Below, one piece after another: positions 62,416-64,000 of a stretch of DNA of 64,000 nucleotides. The notes under the pieces were generated by a model that worked only from the letters and a program-made list of their open reading frames with translations, was not told the origin of the DNA and searched no databases. Made by a program: the position numbers and the translations under genes. The stretch's first letter is position 1. Each line of letters opens with the position of its first letter. This DNA comes from Nocardia alni (GTDB lineage: Bacteria; Actinomycetota; Actinomycetes; Mycobacteriales; Mycobacteriaceae), in contig NZ_JAGPOX010000013.1 in NCBI RefSeq assembly GCF_019038435.1, positions 1-64,000 of the forward strand. The letters run 5' to 3'.

Positions 62416-64000
62416 TCAGATGATCCAGGTGACGGGGTTGGCCACCGGCACCTGCCAGCGCCCCTGCTCACGTTCCGCGGCCAGACGCGCGCGCCGCGCC
62501 GTTGTGGCCGTCTCGTCCACCGCACCGTCGGTGATCACGACTCCGTATGCGTCGGAGGCGAATTGGACGCTCACCAACCCGGCCCGCGCATCGCTCGCGA
62601 CGCGCTCGGTGTCGCGCACGAGCGGATCGCCCCAACCGCCTCCGCCGCCGATGACGAAGCGAATGGCGTCGCCCGCCCGCAACAGCAGGTTGGAGAACTT
62701 GCCGGAGGTGTAGCGCGCGCCGCGACCGAATTCGCCGCTGTTCGGATCGGGTCGGCCGTGCTCGTCGAACATGCCGAACAGTGGTTCGGCGCCACGCAGA
62801 TCGAGCGGGTCGCCGTGGGTGGCCAGATCGAAGTTCGCGATGTACCAGCCGTAGGCCGAGGCGCCCGCGCCACCGCCTTTCGAACCGGGAGCGCCGCGGC
62901 GCAGCCGATCGGCGACGACGGTGACGAGCGTGTCGGATTCGGCGTAGATCGAGTAGACCGACCCCAGTCCGCCCCGGAACTGCCCCGCACCGGCGGTATC
63001 GATCACGATCTCGTGCTGCACGACCACCAGCGGGCTCTCGATCTCGACATGTTCCTGAACCGAGGTGCGGCAGTTGCCGATCGGGACGACGCAGAAGGAG
63101 ACACCGTCCTGCTTCCAGGTTCCGCCCCAGCCGCCGCCCGCGAGACCGTATGCGCCCCAGGGCGTTCCCTCGTGCCCCGCCCGGCTGTCGATACCGCTGA
63201 AGCCCACGTAGAGCGCGGTGCCGGTATCGGGTGCGAAGGACTCCTCGACCGCCTGGCTCAGCGCCTGCGTCACCACATTGATGGCGCGCGGGCCGATGTC
63301 GGCGTGGCTCGAGCAGCTCGACGGCGGCAGGACCTGCACCACACTGCCCGCGGGCAGCAGGACGTCGATCGGCCGCAGGGTGCCGCTGTTGACCGGAGTC
63401 GACGGATCGACCATCAGCTTCACCGCCTCGATGCATCGTCCCGCCTCACACCAGGCGGTCCCGCAGTTACCCAGCGGCTGACGCCCCGAACCGGAGAAAT
63501 CGATCTCCATGCGGTCACCGCGCACCTTCACGGTGACGTTCACCGGAATCGGCTCGTCGGTGACGCCGTCCTCGTCGAGGAAGTCCTCGGCGCTGTAGTC
63601 CCCATCGGGAATGCCCGCGATACCGCGCCGCATGCTCGCCTCGGTGGCGTCGATCGCGTATCGCCCGGCCGCGCGAACCTGCGCCAGCCCGCCGCGGGTG
63701 ATCAGATCGCGCAGCTGGCGTTCGCCCACGACCAGGCAGCCGTGCAGGGCACGCAGGTCACCGAGTACGAGCTGGGGCACCCGGTTGTTCTCCAGCAGGA
63801 AGTTGAAGGTCGGGCGCACCGGCACATCGCCCGCGTAGAGCAACGTCGGCGGTAGCTTCAGCTGCTCCTCGAAATGGGTTTGCGCGCCGTTGGAGAACCC
63901 GCCCGGGATCGGGCCGCCGAGGTCGACGAGATGCGAGGTCGACTGCAAGAGGAATTCGACTCGGCCGTCGACGAATACGGGCCGGAACAGATTGACGTCG
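62416..64000 (-). CDS. Hydantoinase B/oxoprolinase-family subunit (partial)
   Basis: The frame stays open to the window edge, so the start lies beyond 64000; an in-frame TTG at 63948 is internal and the residues before it (NLFRPVFVDGRVEFL) already match the family. Features: STSHLVDLGGPIPGG, VKVRGDRMEIDFSGSG, GTAWCEAGRCIEAVK, SSCSSHADIGPRA and the Gly-rich GGGGGWGDP C-terminal block. These proteins pair with a hydantoinase A subunit to hydrolyse or carboxylate amide- or ketone-type substrates with ATP. The A subunit is expected just outside the window. Confidence 0.92.
   Translation of the reverse strand, partial: DVNLFRPVFVDGRVEFLLQSTSHLVDLGGPIPGGFSNGAQTHFEEQLKLPPTLLYAGDVPVRPTFNFLLENNRVPQLVLGDLRALHGCLVVGERQLRDLITRGGLAQVRAAGRYAIDATEASMRRGIAGIPDGDYSAEDFLDEDGVTDEPIPVNVTVKVRGDRMEIDFSGSGRQPLGNCGTAWCEAGRCIEAVKLMVDPSTPVNSGTLRPIDVLLPAGSVVQVLPPSSCSSHADIGPRAINVVTQALSQAVEESFAPDTGTALYVGFSGIDSRAGHEGTPWGAYGLAGGGWGGTWKQDGVSFCVVPIGNCRTSVQEHVEIESPLVVVQHEIVIDTAGAGQFRGGLGSVYSIYAESDTLVTVVADRLRRGAPGSKGGGAGASAYGWYIANFDLATHGDPLDLRGAEPLFGMFDEHGRPDPNSGEFGRGARYTSGKFSNLLLRAGDAIRFVIGGGGGWGDPLVRDTERVASDARAGLVSVQFASDAYGVVITDGAVDETATTARRARLAAEREQGRWQVPVANPVTWII

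Overview
This is a gene-dense, very GC-rich window with actinobacterial character. Many genes overlap by 4 nt, GTG and TTG starts occur, and the families present (F420-linked oxidoreductases, MmyB-type XRE regulators, a fatty acyl-AMP ligase, a KstD-like enzyme behind a KstR-like box, many P450s, SDRs and class III CoA-transferases) fit a Nocardia, Rhodococcus or Mycobacterium relative. The genus is an inference. The first 121 bases are not genomic: they read as an Illumina Nextera index adapter in reverse-complement orientation, so the window starts at an untrimmed contig end. The right edge cuts through a hydantoinase B gene.

Layout. 275-3502 (+): small catabolic operon (alcohol dehydrogenase, SnoaL-fold protein, TIM-barrel isomerase, SDR). 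3489-9670: an unknown gene, an XRE regulator divergent from an aldo/keto reductase, a methyltransferase, an unrecognised protein and a GNAT protein. 9667-11673: decayed flavoprotein fragment and a PucR regulator. 11903-21118 (-): nine-gene stress operon read dnaK, grpE, cbpA, cbpM, clpB, trxC, UBP zinc finger, cNMP-binding TrxR-like flavoprotein, DUF1931 histone-fold protein. 21410-22925: alpha/beta hydrolase divergent from a WYL regulator. 22954-28323 (-): five-gene cassette of KAS III-like protein (catalytic Cys replaced by Ser), fatty acyl-AMP ligase, acyl carrier protein, P450, and a second P450 resembling the haem domain of P450 BM3 (CYP102) but without a reductase. This looks like carrier-protein-bound acyl oxidation and is the best candidate for an undescribed pathway.

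28470-39867 (-): twelve closely spaced genes (CoA-transferase, DUF35 protein and thiolase-like partner, aldehyde dehydrogenase, amidohydrolase, SDR, P450, Ddn-like reductase, TetR, two APH-fold kinases, cupin), probably one operon for a cyclic or terpenoid-like substrate. 40061-41665 (-): KstD-like flavoprotein with a KstR-type box upstream. 41880-44458 (-): LLM monooxygenase, SDR, SnoaL-like protein and a truncated TauD-like fragment. 44644-52623 (+): SMP-30 lactonase, aldehyde dehydrogenase, a 6-oxocamphor-hydrolase-like crotonase, CoA-transferase, Rieske oxygenase, small protein, SDR and a CMD-fold protein, followed by a TetR gene. An operator-like AACGAGAATG element sits before both the 39867 operon and the 44458/44644 divergent promoters, suggesting joint control.

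53237-64000: a hydrolase with tandem operator-like palindromes, a second MmyB-type regulator, a dienelactone-hydrolase-like protein, two SnoaL-fold genes and an SDR whose promoters share TGTCC-N8-GGACA, then aldehyde dehydrogenase, SDR, zinc-ribbon protein and the cut hydantoinase B gene. I saw no tRNA, rRNA, CRISPR array, insertion sequence or origin. Functions are read from motifs by eye and no database search was run.
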